Counted from the first letter of the stretch, positions 1-10,299 are shown. The stretch is DNA of 64,000 nt from Cyanobacteria bacterium FACHB-DQ100 (GCA_014695195.1 JACJNW010000035.1:150698-214697), one strand, 5' to 3'. The notes: generated by a model not told the origin, from the sequence alone. Made by a program: numbers and translations.

Positions 1-339
1 TAAAAACAGTCCCAAGACAAAGCCTAATCCACCGACGATCGTGCCATTCCGTAAGCTTCTTGTCCACAACAGCACCGGAGAATAGGCAACGATCGTGACT
101 TCAATCAATGCATAGAATGCCATTAATCCCCAGTTTTGGGTCTTTTCCCAGACGATGTAAGCTGACCAAGCGCCGCAGATAAAAACGATCGTCCAAATCA
201 ACGGAATCGCTTTCTCAAACGTCAGCCATCTAGGGCGCTGCAATCGATTGAACCATTTGATATCTTTGGGGCGAAGAATGCTGCTTCCTAATGCAATTAG
301 GAAAGTGACAACACCAATAACTAACCAAGAGGGAAGCAT
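1..339 (-). CDS. TspO/MBR-family membrane protein (3' end beyond window)
   Basis: The 113 visible codons read leftwards off the window edge, so the C-terminus is missing. The protein has an N-terminal hydrophobic helix (WLVIGVVTFLIALGSSIL), then the Trp/Pro-rich stretch RPRWLTFEKAIPLIW and further helices with WSAYIVW, which is the look of the tryptophan-rich sensory protein (TspO/peripheral benzodiazepine receptor) family. Family members bind porphyrins or related ligands in membranes. ATG at 339 has a GGAG 10 nt upstream and gives the start MLPSWLVIG; an in-frame ATG at 360 is an alternative with no such site. Assignment is from sequence character only. Confidence 0.7.
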   Translation of the reverse strand, partial: MLPSWLVIGVVTFLIALGSSILRPKDIKWFNRLQRPRWLTFEKAIPLIWTIVFICGAWSAYIVWEKTQNWGLMAFYALIEVTIVAYSPVLLWTRSLRNGTIVGGLGFVLGLFL

Positions 340-444
340 ACGATCAGCGCTCCAAAACATCTGACTTGCATTGTGTCAGAGGTTAATCATTCGGGAATCG
401 ATCGCAAGAGTGAATCTAGAAAGAGAGCAAATTAGGCAAAAATA

Positions 445-1368
445 TTAGTGCTTGTGCTGAACTTCGGCATAAGCCGCATAAACACCTTTGACGTTGTACC
501 AATTTAAGAAAATGCGGGCGACTTGTTCTGCAAGTTGAGGTTTGCCTTGTTTGATTAGTGATCGCATCACAGGCGCAAGTGTTCTCTCATTCAACAATCC
601 ACCCAGCGATAACATGCCCCACAGGATTCGGTGAATCCAGGTCATTTGAATCATCATTCGCACATCCCAAGTTGGATGTTTCTGATAAAACACAACTCCC
701 ATTCGACCCCGTTGTAATTCAACATCGATTAAGCGGGGAATTTGATCTAAAGAGAACGCAGGATGCCAATGATATCCCACAGCTTCCGGGCATTTAATGA
801 GCTTTAATCCTAAGTTCTTCAGCCGTACACCGAGTTCTAGATCTTCCCAACCGTATTGTTTGAATCCTGTATCAAATAATCCCGCCTTGATTAGCCAATG
901 ACGCGCGATCGCAACATTCCCCGTCGCAAAATAAGCCGCAGAAAAGTCAGTTAACTTATACGGCTCAGAGGTGGGATCATTGAAATTTGCTGTATTAATC
1001 ACACGACCATAAGTGAACACTCGATCGTTCCCTAATTCCTTCTGTGCTTGAACTAAGGCTTCAACGTGCGATCGTAGAAACACATCCGTTACCACTAAAT
1101 CACTATCAATAAAAACGATCGTGTCACCTTTTGCTTGTTCGACTCCGTAATTTCGTGCTGCCGCCGCACCCTGATGATTCCGACAAAAGAGGCGAACATG
1201 CGGAAAATCAGCCGCATTCGATCTCAACCATTCCACTGTGCCATCGATCGAGCCATCATCGACGACAACCACCTCATACTCGGAAAACTGCTGACATTCG
1301 AGCGCTCGGAGGCACTTTTCTAAAATCGGTTTACGGTTGTAGGTCGGAATCACAACACTCAAAAACAC
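445..1368 (-). CDS. family 2 glycosyltransferase
   Basis: GT-A fold glycosyltransferase of 307 residues. The N-terminal SVVIPTYNR, then VVVVDDGS (about residue 37) and FIDSD (about 87-91, the DXD-type metal/nucleotide-sugar site) are diagnostic; GWEDLELGVRL (about 172-182) is the C-terminal acceptor-side motif of galactosyltransferase-like GT2 enzymes. The start is GTG at 1368, preceded by GAGGAG with 6 nt spacing; the ATG 7 nt upstream is out of frame. There are no clear membrane helices, so it is probably a cytosolic or peripheral enzyme. Donor and acceptor cannot be told from sequence. It is divergent from argG. Confidence 0.85.
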   Translation of the reverse strand: MFLSVVIPTYNRKPILEKCLRALECQQFSEYEVVVVDDGSIDGTVEWLRSNAADFPHVRLFCRNHQGAAAARNYGVEQAKGDTIVFIDSDLVVTDVFLRSHVEALVQAQKELGNDRVFTYGRVINTANFNDPTSEPYKLTDFSAAYFATGNVAIARHWLIKAGLFDTGFKQYGWEDLELGVRLKNLGLKLIKCPEAVGYHWHPAFSLDQIPRLIDVELQRGRMGVVFYQKHPTWDVRMMIQMTWIHRILWGMLSLGGLLNERTLAPVMRSLIKQGKPQLAEQVARIFLNWYNVKGVYAAYAEVQHKH

Positions 1369-1561
1369 AGCATTCTCCTCAAAGGCACGTTCCTAGTATC
1401 CTCGATCGACGTTGAACCTGATTAAGTTCCAAATGGGTTCTCTTCTCAAAACAGTATTGATTTTTAACCTAGATCCGGTACAACTTCTGATCTGTGATAC
1501 AGAACTTTCGCAGCATCATTGTAAACTTGAGTGTCTTGACGTTACAGAGAGCGGAAATTTT

Positions 1562-2764
1562 ATGGGTCGTGCGAAGAAAGTTGTGCTGGCTTATTCAGGC
1601 GGGGTCGATACTTCCGTTTGTATTCCATACCTCAAGCACGAGTGGGGAGTCGAAGAAGTCATCACTTTGGCTGCGGATTTGGGACAGGGGGATGAGTTGG
1701 AGCCGATTCGCGAGAAAGCGCTGGCTTCGGGCGCATCCGTATCGCTGGTGGCAGATGCAAAGGTCAACTTTATCAAGGATTACGCATTTCCGGCGATTCA
1801 GGCAAATGCCCTGTATGAAAACCGCTATCCGCTCTCGACTGCGTTAGCGCGTCCCCTGATTGCCAAACTGCTAGTAGATGCCGCCGCAGAATATGGAGCC
1901 GATGCCGTAGCACATGGTTGTACCGGAAAAGGAAATGATCAGGTGCGGTTTGATGTGTCGATCGCTGCCCTCAATCCCGATCTGAAAGTTCTCGCTCCAG
2001 CAAGAGAATGGGGCATGAGCCGCGAGGAAACGATCGCCTACGGAGAGCGCTTTGGGATTGCATCTCCGGTGAAGAAGAAGTCGCCTTATAGTATCGATCG
2101 CAATTTACTCGGTCGCAGTATCGAAGCAGGCCCGCTCGAAGATCCTTGGACAGAACCGCTCGAAGAAATCTACGCGATGACCAAATCGATCGAGAACACG
2201 CCGAATGAGCCAGATTACGTCGAAATCGGCTTTGAGATGGGGATTCCTGTGAGCTTGGATGGACGGTCGCTCAACTCGATCGATCTAATCACCGAACTGA
2301 ATGAGCGCGTTGGCAATCACGGCATCGGACGGATCGATATGGTCGAAAACCGCTTGGTCGGAATTAAGTCGCGGGAAATCTACGAAACGCCTGCGTTGTT
2401 GGTATTGATTCAGGCGCATCGAGATCTAGAAAGTCTGACCTTGACCGCAGATGTAACACACTACAAGCGCGGTATCGAAGAAACCTACTCGCAGATGATT
2501 TATAACGGCTTGTGGTACAGTCCGCTTAAGTCGGCGCTAGATGCGTTTGTGCAGAAGACGCAAGAGAAAGTGAGCGGTACGGTTCGGGTGAAATTGTTTA
2601 AGGGCAATTCGTCGATCGTCGGTCGCAAGTCCGAAAATTCGCTGTACACGCCCGATTTGGCAACTTACGGGTCAGAAGATCAGTTTGATCACAAAGCGGC
2701 GGAAGGATTTATTTACGTCTGGGGACTGCCGACTCGCGTTTGGTCGCAGCAACACCGCAAGTAA
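1562..2764 (+). CDS. argG: argininosuccinate synthase
   Basis: Joins citrulline and aspartate with ATP to give argininosuccinate, the penultimate step of arginine synthesis, in the cytosol. The ATP-pyrophosphatase loop AYSGGVDTS sits near residue 9-17 and the substrate-binding stretches [11 protein letters not shown] and [18 protein letters not shown] are present. Starting at ATG 1562 ([14 protein letters not shown]) gives 400 residues, the usual cyanobacterial length; the frame stays open 50 codons further upstream, but that extension has no family character. It stands alone and is followed by a GC-rich hairpin. Confidence 0.97.
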   Translation: MGRAKKVVLAYSGGVDTSVCIPYLKHEWGVEEVITLAADLGQGDELEPIREKALASGASVSLVADAKVNFIKDYAFPAIQANALYENRYPLSTALARPLIAKLLVDAAAEYGADAVAHGCTGKGNDQVRFDVSIAALNPDLKVLAPAREWGMSREETIAYGERFGIASPVKKKSPYSIDRNLLGRSIEAGPLEDPWTEPLEEIYAMTKSIENTPNEPDYVEIGFEMGIPVSLDGRSLNSIDLITELNERVGNHGIGRIDMVENRLVGIKSREIYETPALLVLIQAHRDLESLTLTADVTHYKRGIEETYSQMIYNGLWYSPLKSALDAFVQKTQEKVSGTVRVKLFKGNSSIVGRKSENSLYTPDLATYGSEDQFDHKAAEGFIYVWGLPTRVWSQQHRK

Positions 2765-2782
2765 GACCATCTATTTTGCAAA

Positions 2783-2803
2783 GGGGCGTTCTAAGAGCGT
2801 CCC
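2783..2803 (+). terminator. hairpin after argG
   Basis: A 9-bp stem GGGGCGTTC/GAGCGTCCC (two G-U pairs) with a TAA loop lies 19 nt after the argG stop. It is followed by TAATTTG rather than a clean T-run, so it is a possible weak or processed 3' end. Confidence 0.4.
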
Positions 2804-2844
2804 TAATTTGCTGTAATTTCTCAGGAGTGTAATTCACAATTACT

Positions 2845-2994
2845 TTATCTACACATAGAGTTTGTGAATCTCTGAACGTGATTCAGCCAAAAATCAGTAT
2901 TTTCCGTCAGTGCTGCTAGTTTGAGCATTTGACTCACCCAATGTCGATCGGTCACAATCGATCGTAGACCGCGAAACAAATTGGGTGCGTCCAT
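2845..2994 (-). CDS. possible small protein, 49 residues
   Basis: An ATG-started frame fills most of the otherwise empty argG-caspase gap on the opposite strand: MDAPNLFRGLRSIVTDRHW and onward to a Trp/Leu-rich amphipathic segment (HWVSQMLKLAALTENTDFW). Composition looks coding rather than random, but there is no clear Shine-Dalgarno site and I recognise no family. It could be a small conserved cyanobacterial protein or a gene remnant. Confidence 0.3.
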   Translation of the reverse strand: MDAPNLFRGLRSIVTDRHWVSQMLKLAALTENTDFWLNHVQRFTNSMCR

Positions 2995-3030
2995 CTCACT
3001 TCACGACCTCTGAACTAGCGCAACATCATA

Positions 3031-6000
3031 ATGCAATCTACGCTCAAAACTGGACAAGCGAAACTGTGGATTTTACTGATCGGAGTAAGCCGATATGAAG
3101 ATCGGAAGTTTCCGATCTTGCAATACTCAACGATCGATACTCAGTCTCTTGCGGATGCGTTTGTCGATGTGACTCAAGAGTTTCCGAATACTTCGATTCA
3201 GGTGCATCACGATGCTGCTGCGGCACCCTCTTTGAGTGAAGTGAAGGTGAGTTTGCAGACGATCACCGAGCAGGCAAAGCCAGAAGATACCGTCGTTGTT
3301 TATTTCTGCGGTCATGCGGCGCTTGATCTGCGCTTGCAGCAGGCAGTATTTTGCTTAGCCGATACGCAGAAAGATGCAATGCGACAAACCGGACTCAGCG
3401 CGATCGGATTGTTGGGACTGTTGGGGAATTGTGCGGCAAAGCAACAGGTCTTATGGATCGATGTCTGGCACGCGAACGGAATGACGGCTCAGACGGATGC
3501 GGCAGAATTGCTGGATAATCCGGTTGGGCAGTTGATTCAGATGTTGCAGCAGCAAGCAATGCAGCATCCTGGATTTCAAGCGCTTCTCTCTTGTAATGCC
3601 TCTGGGCGTGAAATTCAGCAGTCTTGGAAGTTTCCAGAATTAGGGCATGGAGTGTTTGCTCACTTCCTGATCGAAGGACTGCGGGGAGCGGCTGCAAACG
3701 CAGAGGGAACTGTGACAACTTCGGTGCTGGGGAACTATGTCCACGATCGCACCGTGGATTATGTCGATCGCAGCAACCAGCAGATAGAGTGGCTGCACCG
3801 CGATACAAAAAATCGATCTTCTAAAGCCATTCTGCAAACGCCAGTCCGCATTGGTCAAGCCCAAACCGTTTTGGGCATTAAGCCTAAAGATCCATTAGAG
3901 CTTTTGTTTCCAGAGATTGAAGCACCGAATATTGACCCCCCGCTTCCTCGCTCTACTCAGCCCTATCAGCCGCAGCTGGAAACCGAGACTATCGTTCCGC
4001 CCTCGATCGAGAAACCGAGTACGATCGAGCCTGAGATTCCTATCGTTCAGAAGATTGTTTCTGAGCCTAGTGCTGCTGAACCAGTCGAGCCTGCAATACC
4101 AAGCGCGATCGAGCCTACTATTCCTACGATTCAAACCATTGCTCTTGACCAGACTGCAATATCACCTGTTGCTGAATGGGTTAAACCTGAGATAACGCCT
4201 GTAACCTCTTTTCCAACGATCGCGTCTAACCCTGTTGAATCTGCAACGATCAAGAGCCTAGTTAAATCGCCTGCTTCTAAACCTGTTCGCAAGACAGGGG
4301 AGCGTCAAGTTAGACATCTTCAGGAAGCGGCTAGACAGCACTTCAATCAAGCAGGAACGACGCTGACTTCGCTGCAAGGTGCGATCGTGCAAGCCACCCA
4401 AGCTGCCGGAGAATTTGCGATCGCACAGCAGACTCAATCAAAGCAACGGGCGGCTCAACTCAAAAGTGCCGTAACTACAAAAATTAGCGCGCTGAATCGA
4501 TCGATTTCTCAAGCCGCAAGCTCTGGACAAACTCTCTATCAGCAACGCGCCTCCGAGATCGGTCAAATTGCAGTAACCACGGCTCAACTCTCAAAGCAAC
4601 GCGCTGTCCAACTCAAGAGCGCTGCGACCACAAAGATTAGCGCCTTGAATCAATCGATTTTTCAGACTGCAAGTTCTGGACAAGCTCTCTATCGTCAGAG
4701 AAGCTCAGAAGCAAATCAAATTGCAGCGACCACGGTGCAGCACCTCGGTCGTGCCACTCGAAATCTCACACAATCCACGCTTGAGCAAACCCAGAAGCCT
4801 AAAACTCAGAAGATGGTGACAACCGGAGTAAAAATCGTCGGTGTGGTTGCAGTTGCGGGTGTGGGAGTTGGATTATATCAATCTCGCAGTGAGCAAATTG
4901 AGACGATACAAAATCTCTCAAGTGCGGCAACCACACAGCTTGAAGCCAATCAAGCTAGAGAAGCGCTCAGCACTGCCCTTGAAGCAGGGCACAAACTTCA
5001 GCAAGTCGATCGTCCCTGGAATTTTGTGCCTGAAAGCCTGAAAATTAGCACGATCGTCACATTGCAACAAGCGATCGCAGCATCCGAGCCGCCGTTATCT
5101 CCTTTGAGCAATTCGCTTTCAAGTGCTAGCCTTAGCCCGGATCAAAAAACCTTTGCCGTTGTGACCCGCAACAACTCAATTCAACTCTGGCAACGTGCCG
5201 GGAATCAGCCTCAGTCGATCCGGGCAGAGTTGAAAGGGCACAAAGCCGCCGTTACCCAGATAGTGTTTAGTCCAGATGGCAAGCGTCTAGCCTCTGCAAG
5301 TCAAGATAAAACGATTAAGCTCTGGAATATTGAGAAGGGCATTCTGATTCAAACGCTCTCCGCTCATACGGAAGCAGTAACGGCACTCAGTTTTCGATCG
5401 GACGGAGAAGTGTTGGCATCGGGAAGCGCGGATCAAACGATTAAACTCTGGAATGTTTCCAAAGGTCGGATTCTCGACACATTCAAAGGCCATAATGCGA
5501 CAGCCAGCGTCATTCGCTTTAGTCCCGATGGTCGAATTCTAGCGGCTGGAACGCTTACGAATACTCTTCATCTTTGGTATCCCGACAGTCAAAATCCGAT
5601 TCTGCTTGGAACTCACGGGAGCCGCTCTGAAGCACAAGCAATCAACGATCTCGCATTTACCCCGGATGGAAAAACGATCGCTTCAGCCGGATCAGATTCA
5701 ACCATTAAGCTCTGGACAGCGGGTAAGGCAAGCTCTGAGCGAGAAACGGTTCCGACTCAGACCTTATCCGGTCATGAAGCGGCGGTCACAAGCATCAGTT
5801 TTATTGCAGATGGGAAAGTTCTTGCATCAGGTGGTCGCGATCGCACAATCCGACTGTGGAATATGCAGGACGGAACCTTTTTGAAAACGCTGCTCGGATC
5901 TCAAGATCAGATTGAGCAGATTGCGCTTAGTTCAGATAGCAAAACTTTGTTAAGTGTGGGAAATCGCTATGGCTTGAAGATTTGGGACTTTGATCTAGAA

Positions 6001-6054
6001 ACATTAATGCAAACAGGCTGTCGATTAAGTGGTAATCGTTCAGCGTGTTCTTAG
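3031..6054 (+). CDS. orthocaspase-like (peptidase C14) protein with TM helix and WD40 propeller; catalytic Cys replaced
   Basis: 1007 residues. Residues about 10-265 form a caspase p20-like domain: LWILLIGVSRY at the start and the His-motif YFCGH with H95. At the position of the catalytic Cys motif (usual D-x-C-H-x-G) the sequence is IDVWHANG, so W146 (TGG, 3466-3468) replaces Cys, one base from TGC/TGT. Then come a Pro/Glu-rich linker (about 290-430), two 51-residue Lys/Gln/Ser repeats (471-572), a hydrophobic TM-like segment (about 594-616), and a C-terminal set of WD40 repeats (about 690-1000; SPDGKRLASASQDKTIKLW type). The propeller presumably binds partners. Prediction: no Cys-protease activity, a pseudo-orthocaspase used as scaffold or sensor. 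Its partner is unknown. Confidence 0.9.
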   Translation: MQSTLKTGQAKLWILLIGVSRYEDRKFPILQYSTIDTQSLADAFVDVTQEFPNTSIQVHHDAAAAPSLSEVKVSLQTITEQAKPEDTVVVYFCGHAALDLRLQQAVFCLADTQKDAMRQTGLSAIGLLGLLGNCAAKQQVLWIDVWHANGMTAQTDAAELLDNPVGQLIQMLQQQAMQHPGFQALLSCNASGREIQQSWKFPELGHGVFAHFLIEGLRGAAANAEGTVTTSVLGNYVHDRTVDYVDRSNQQIEWLHRDTKNRSSKAILQTPVRIGQAQTVLGIKPKDPLELLFPEIEAPNIDPPLPRSTQPYQPQLETETIVPPSIEKPSTIEPEIPIVQKIVSEPSAAEPVEPAIPSAIEPTIPTIQTIALDQTAISPVAEWVKPEITPVTSFPTIASNPVESATIKSLVKSPASKPVRKTGERQVRHLQEAARQHFNQAGTTLTSLQGAIVQATQAAGEFAIAQQTQSKQRAAQLKSAVTTKISALNRSISQAASSGQTLYQQRASEIGQIAVTTAQLSKQRAVQLKSAATTKISALNQSIFQTASSGQALYRQRSSEANQIAATTVQHLGRATRNLTQSTLEQTQKPKTQKMVTTGVKIVGVVAVAGVGVGLYQSRSEQIETIQNLSSAATTQLEANQAREALSTALEAGHKLQQVDRPWNFVPESLKISTIVTLQQAIAASEPPLSPLSNSLSSASLSPDQKTFAVVTRNNSIQLWQRAGNQPQSIRAELKGHKAAVTQIVFSPDGKRLASASQDKTIKLWNIEKGILIQTLSAHTEAVTALSFRSDGEVLASGSADQTIKLWNVSKGRILDTFKGHNATASVIRFSPDGRILAAGTLTNTLHLWYPDSQNPILLGTHGSRSEAQAINDLAFTPDGKTIASAGSDSTIKLWTAGKASSERETVPTQTLSGHEAAVTSISFIADGKVLASGGRDRTIRLWNMQDGTFLKTLLGSQDQIEQIALSSDSKTLLSVGNRYGLKIWDFDLETLMQTGCRLSGNRSACS
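4441..4746 (+). repeat. two tandem 153-bp (51-codon) repeats
   Basis: Units 4441-4593 and 4594-4746 within the caspase-WD40 gene both begin AAGCAACG and encode KQRA-x-QLKSA-x-TTKISALN. They are diverged at many third positions, so it is an old internal duplication encoding a helical linker just before the TM segment. Confidence 0.85.
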
Positions 6055-6120
6055 AGTTCTCTCTGAGCAGCGATCGAGCTTTCTTGTTATCCTTATTTGC
6101 ATCCATATTTCCCAGATTGA

Positions 6121-9100
6121 ATGTCAATGGATGCTGAACAAACTCAGTTAATCGATCGCTACCGCAAGCTAGATCCGCTCAAGCGCCAAATTCTGCGCGT
6201 CTTTTCAGTGATTTATGAGCCTGTGAGCCGCACCGCTTTTTTGAGTTGTTTTAATCCGTTAGACACGAAAGATAAGACTGGGAAGGCTTACACTACCACT
6301 GGAATTAAGTCGCATCTCGATCGCTTATTTCAAGATGGCTTTTTAGTTCAGTATTCGGGTCAAGGGCCACAATGTAATCCGTTGATTGTGGAGGTTGCAA
6401 CTCGTGAAGCAGTTGCACTAGGAGAATTTAATCAGATCGTCAGTGCTATCAATCAACACTTGCCGATTCACTGCTACGGGCAAACAGGGCCCAGATACTT
6501 CACCAACGAGCGCCAATTCCTGCGAGAAGTTCGCATTGGAATTTATCAGAATAATATGAAGTCTGTGGCTCAACAGTTCGAGGACTATTACAGATATGGC
6601 TATCAAAAGCGGAAGATTACGATCGACGAAGTCTTATCTGATGTTTGTAGCAATCCGTTTGATCCAGATTGGTTTCGGTCTTTAACACCAGATATCTATC
6701 AAGCCGGATTGATTGGAATTCTTAGTTATTCTTATTTGCATTTAGTTCCAGCAGATGAAGCGTTCAAACTGCTACAAGAAGACTGTGCAACGGGAGCAAC
6801 AAAGTTCAATTGGCAGTTTCTATTGCTTGCAGAACAGTTGTTATTAAGAGGAAGACTGACCGAGGCGGAAGCCGTTTTAGAACAGTTACCAAGAGAATAC
6901 CGCGATAGTGGTGCTGCATTGTGGGGATGGTTCAACATTCTCAAAGGTAATGCCGAATCTGCGATCGCCCAGTTTACGATCGCGCTTGCGGCGCTGCGAA
7001 AAGGGACTGGAAAACGCAAAGCTTACTTCCAAGCCCCAACTGGATTGTTCTTTATTTTGGCGCTGATCAAAGAAGGCTCTTCAGCACGACTCGACGAAGC
7101 GAAGAACTATGCTGCGAGCGGACGACAAGCAAAACACTGGCTCAGTTTGACCTATGAAACCCTAGAGAAACTCATTCAACTGCAACAAGGTGATATTGCT
7201 CAGAAAGAGTGGATTTTTGATCTCGTGCCTTACCGCAATCAGCACAGTCTTGAAACACTGTTGAACTCATTGGCGCTCTACTGGGCAGATGCCGATGCTG
7301 CTAAACCCTTGTTGACAAACTCATTAGAAACATTCCATCAAACTGCAAAAGCAGCAGGCTATGATTGGATCGCACTTGAATCTGCACTGCTCTTATCTAA
7401 GATCAAGCCTAAAGGTGAGTTTAACGATGTTGCACAACAGTTGCAGCAATCTATGGCGATTACACCCATCATTGATTTACTACGATCGCAGCAACCTTGG
7501 GAGCTATGTCTAAACGCACTGGTAAACTTGCAAAAAGAACCCGCTAAACCGACCAAAGGAGAGGCAGAACGGCGTTTAGCTTGGTTTGTAACATTACTCA
7601 AGAATCAATGGTTACTGCAACCCCGTGAACAATCGATCAACGCTAGAGGGGAATGGGGCAAAGGTCGGAACATTGCGCTAAGACGATTAGATAAGTCGCT
7701 ACAAGAATTTCCTTACCTCACTGAACAAGATCGCAAAGCTTGTACTGAACTTAAAGCGACTCCAAGTAGCTACTACGGACAGATGGACTATCGCTTCGGA
7801 GAGCGAGCAATCGCGGCACTGGTTGGACATCCTCATGTGTTCTGGGAAGATACCAACACGCGCATCGAGATTGTGAAAGGGGAACCCGAACTGATTGTTA
7901 AAAAAGGCAGAAACGAAAATCTAAAGCTGCAACTATCACCTGCTGTGAAAGACAACCAGAGCATTGTAGTTGTGAAAGAAAGCCCGACGCGACTCAAGGT
8001 GATCGAAATGACTCTAGAGCATCGTCGGATCGCTGAGATTCTAGGATCAAAAAATCAGTTAGATGTGCCTGCGATCGCAAAAGATCAAGTCCTTGCCGCC
8101 ATTCATGCGATTTCTAATCTAGTCACAGTCCATTCTGATATCGGTGGCGGGGTCAGTGCGGAAGAAGTCCCTGCCGATGCAACTCCGAACATTCATCTCC
8201 TACCTGCGGGAACGGGGCTAAAAGTTGCAGTGTTAGTGCGTCCGTTTGCAACAGGCGGATCATACTACCGTCCCGGTATGGGTGGTGAAACAGTGATTGC
8301 TGAAGTTGAAGGAAAGCGATTGCAAACGACACGCGACCTAAGACAAGAACGAAAATTAGCAAAGAGCGTTATTGCAGATTGCCGCACGTTAGAAGAGTAC
8401 GAGGAGGAGGACAGCGAATGGTGGATTGAAGATCCCGAAGCTTGTTTAGAACTGCTGCTTGAACTGCAAGAATTGGGCGATCGGGTGATCATCTCGCATC
8501 CCGAAGGCGAGAAGTTCCGCATTCGCAAGCAGGTTGGATTGGGAGATTTTCAGCTTAAGATTCAGCGCCAGCGCGATTGGTTTGAGGCGAGCGGCGAAGT
8601 GAAATTAGACGAAGATTCTGTCTTGGAAATGCAGCGACTTCTAGAGTTGCTAGGACAAACATCCAGCCGATTTATTCGCCTCGAAGATGGTCAATTTCTC
8701 GCGCTCACGCAAGAATTTCGCAAACGTCTGGATGACTTCAGAGCGATCGCAGAGAATCACGGTAAAAAGACACGCTTTCATCCCCTAGCAGCAGTCGCGA
8801 TCGAAGACTGGATGGATGAAGTTGGAGAACTTGAAGCCGACAAATATTGGCAGCAACATATCAAGAAATTGAAAGAAGTTGAAGCACTTGCTCCCATCGT
8901 TCCATCAACGTTACAGGCAGAATTAAGAGAGTATCAAATTGAAGGGTTTCGCTGGATGGCAAAACTGGCGCATTGGGGCGTTGGGGCGTGCTTAGCGGAC
9001 GGCATGGGACTTGGAAAGACCTTGCAATCGATCGCGCTTATTCTCACCCGCGCTGCTAACGGAGCAACGCTAGTAATTGCCCCTACTTCGGTTTGTCTGA

Positions 9101-10299
9101 ATTGGATTAGCGAGATTGATCGATTTGCGCCCACATTGAATGTTATTCAATTCGGTAGCGGCGATCGCCAGAAAGTCATCGATCGATTACAACCTTTCGA
9201 CGTTCTGATTTGCAGTTACGGCTTACTTCAGCAAGATGATGTGGCGCAACTGTTAGCAAAAGTGAAATGGGAAACGATCATTCTCGATGAAGCCCAATCG
9301 ATCAAAAATTTTGCAACGAAGCGATCGCAAGCTGCAATGAATTTACAAGGTGGATTCAAACTCATTACAACGGGAACACCGATCGAAAATCACTTAGGCG
9401 AGTTATGGAATTTATTCAGATTTATTAATCCTGGATTACTCGGATCGCTAGAGCAATTTAACGAGCGATTTGCCGTTCCGATCGAACGCTTCGAGGACAA
9501 ACAAGCCCGCACTCGCTTAAGAAAACTCATTCAACCCTTCCTCCTCCGCCGCACGAAAAGTCAAGTTTTACAGGAGTTGCCCTCGCGTACCGAAATTGCG
9601 CTGCACGTCGAACTCAGCACTGAAGAACGGCTATTCTACGAAGCACTGAGAAAGAGCGCGATCGAACGTCTTGCCGAATCTGATGCTACCGCAGGCCAAA
9701 AACATCTACAGGTGCTGGCGGAACTGATGAAGCTGCGTCGGGCTTGCTGCAATTCCCGCTTAGTCACCCCGAAATCACCGCTACCGAGTGCAAAACTTCA
9801 GCTATTCGGGGAAGTGCTAGAAGAATTATTAGACAACCGCCATAAAGTTCTAGTCTTTAGTCAATTTGTCGATCACCTACATATCTTGCGCGAATATTTG
9901 GACGAAAAAGCGATCGCCTATCAATATCTCGACGGCAGCACCTCAACTCCCGAACGCAAAAAACGTATTGATGCGTTTCAATCTGGAATCGGGGATGTCT
10001 TTCTCATCAGCCTGAAAGCAGGAGGAACTGGGCTGAACCTGACTGCTGCGGACTATGTAATTCACATGGACCCGTGGTGGAACCCAGCGGTTGAAGATCA
10101 AGCCAGCGATCGCGCTCATCGCATCGGTCAACAGCGTCCGGTGACAATCTACCGACTGGTGGCGAAAGATACGATCGAAGATCAAATCGTAGACTTGCAC
10201 CAACACAAACGCGAACTCGCTGACAGCCTACTTGAAGGCACAGAGATTAGCGGCAAGGTCTCTACTGAAGACCTACTGCAACTAATTCAAGCCGGTTAG
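6121..10299 (+). CDS. SNF2-family DNA-dependent ATPase/helicase
   Basis: 1392 residues. The C-terminal motor has Walker A GMGLGKT (961-967), the DEAQ box (1056-1059, in ILDEAQSIKN), TTGTPIEN, and motif VI SDRAHRIGQ (1329-1337), all typical of SNF2/RapA-like double-stranded-DNA translocases. The N-terminal 500 residues are helical and TPR-like, followed by a bacterial SNF2-associated region with an acidic EEYEEEDSEWW stretch (about 760). Such proteins remodel protein-DNA complexes; the specific job is unknown. It begins 66 nt after the caspase-WD40 gene on the same strand, so co-transcription is possible. A second ATG lies at 6127. Confidence 0.93.
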   Translation: MSMDAEQTQLIDRYRKLDPLKRQILRVFSVIYEPVSRTAFLSCFNPLDTKDKTGKAYTTTGIKSHLDRLFQDGFLVQYSGQGPQCNPLIVEVATREAVALGEFNQIVSAINQHLPIHCYGQTGPRYFTNERQFLREVRIGIYQNNMKSVAQQFEDYYRYGYQKRKITIDEVLSDVCSNPFDPDWFRSLTPDIYQAGLIGILSYSYLHLVPADEAFKLLQEDCATGATKFNWQFLLLAEQLLLRGRLTEAEAVLEQLPREYRDSGAALWGWFNILKGNAESAIAQFTIALAALRKGTGKRKAYFQAPTGLFFILALIKEGSSARLDEAKNYAASGRQAKHWLSLTYETLEKLIQLQQGDIAQKEWIFDLVPYRNQHSLETLLNSLALYWADADAAKPLLTNSLETFHQTAKAAGYDWIALESALLLSKIKPKGEFNDVAQQLQQSMAITPIIDLLRSQQPWELCLNALVNLQKEPAKPTKGEAERRLAWFVTLLKNQWLLQPREQSINARGEWGKGRNIALRRLDKSLQEFPYLTEQDRKACTELKATPSSYYGQMDYRFGERAIAALVGHPHVFWEDTNTRIEIVKGEPELIVKKGRNENLKLQLSPAVKDNQSIVVVKESPTRLKVIEMTLEHRRIAEILGSKNQLDVPAIAKDQVLAAIHAISNLVTVHSDIGGGVSAEEVPADATPNIHLLPAGTGLKVAVLVRPFATGGSYYRPGMGGETVIAEVEGKRLQTTRDLRQERKLAKSVIADCRTLEEYEEEDSEWWIEDPEACLELLLELQELGDRVIISHPEGEKFRIRKQVGLGDFQLKIQRQRDWFEASGEVKLDEDSVLEMQRLLELLGQTSSRFIRLEDGQFLALTQEFRKRLDDFRAIAENHGKKTRFHPLAAVAIEDWMDEVGELEADKYWQQHIKKLKEVEALAPIVPSTLQAELREYQIEGFRWMAKLAHWGVGACLADGMGLGKTLQSIALILTRAANGATLVIAPTSVCLNWISEIDRFAPTLNVIQFGSGDRQKVIDRLQPFDVLICSYGLLQQDDVAQLLAKVKWETIILDEAQSIKNFATKRSQAAMNLQGGFKLITTGTPIENHLGELWNLFRFINPGLLGSLEQFNERFAVPIERFEDKQARTRLRKLIQPFLLRRTKSQVLQELPSRTEIALHVELSTEERLFYEALRKSAIERLAESDATAGQKHLQVLAELMKLRRACCNSRLVTPKSPLPSAKLQLFGEVLEELLDNRHKVLVFSQFVDHLHILREYLDEKAIAYQYLDGSTSTPERKKRIDAFQSGIGDVFLISLKAGGTGLNLTAADYVIHMDPWWNPAVEDQASDRAHRIGQQRPVTIYRLVAKDTIEDQIVDLHQHKRELADSLLEGTEISGKVSTEDLLQLIQAG

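Noticed and set aside
1131..1415. Plus-strand frames over the glycosyltransferase
   Set aside because: Shadow frames of the minus-strand gene with no coding character.
2783..2803. Possible riboswitch after argG
   Set aside because: Only one short hairpin, no conserved aptamer features, and it lies downstream rather than upstream of a gene.
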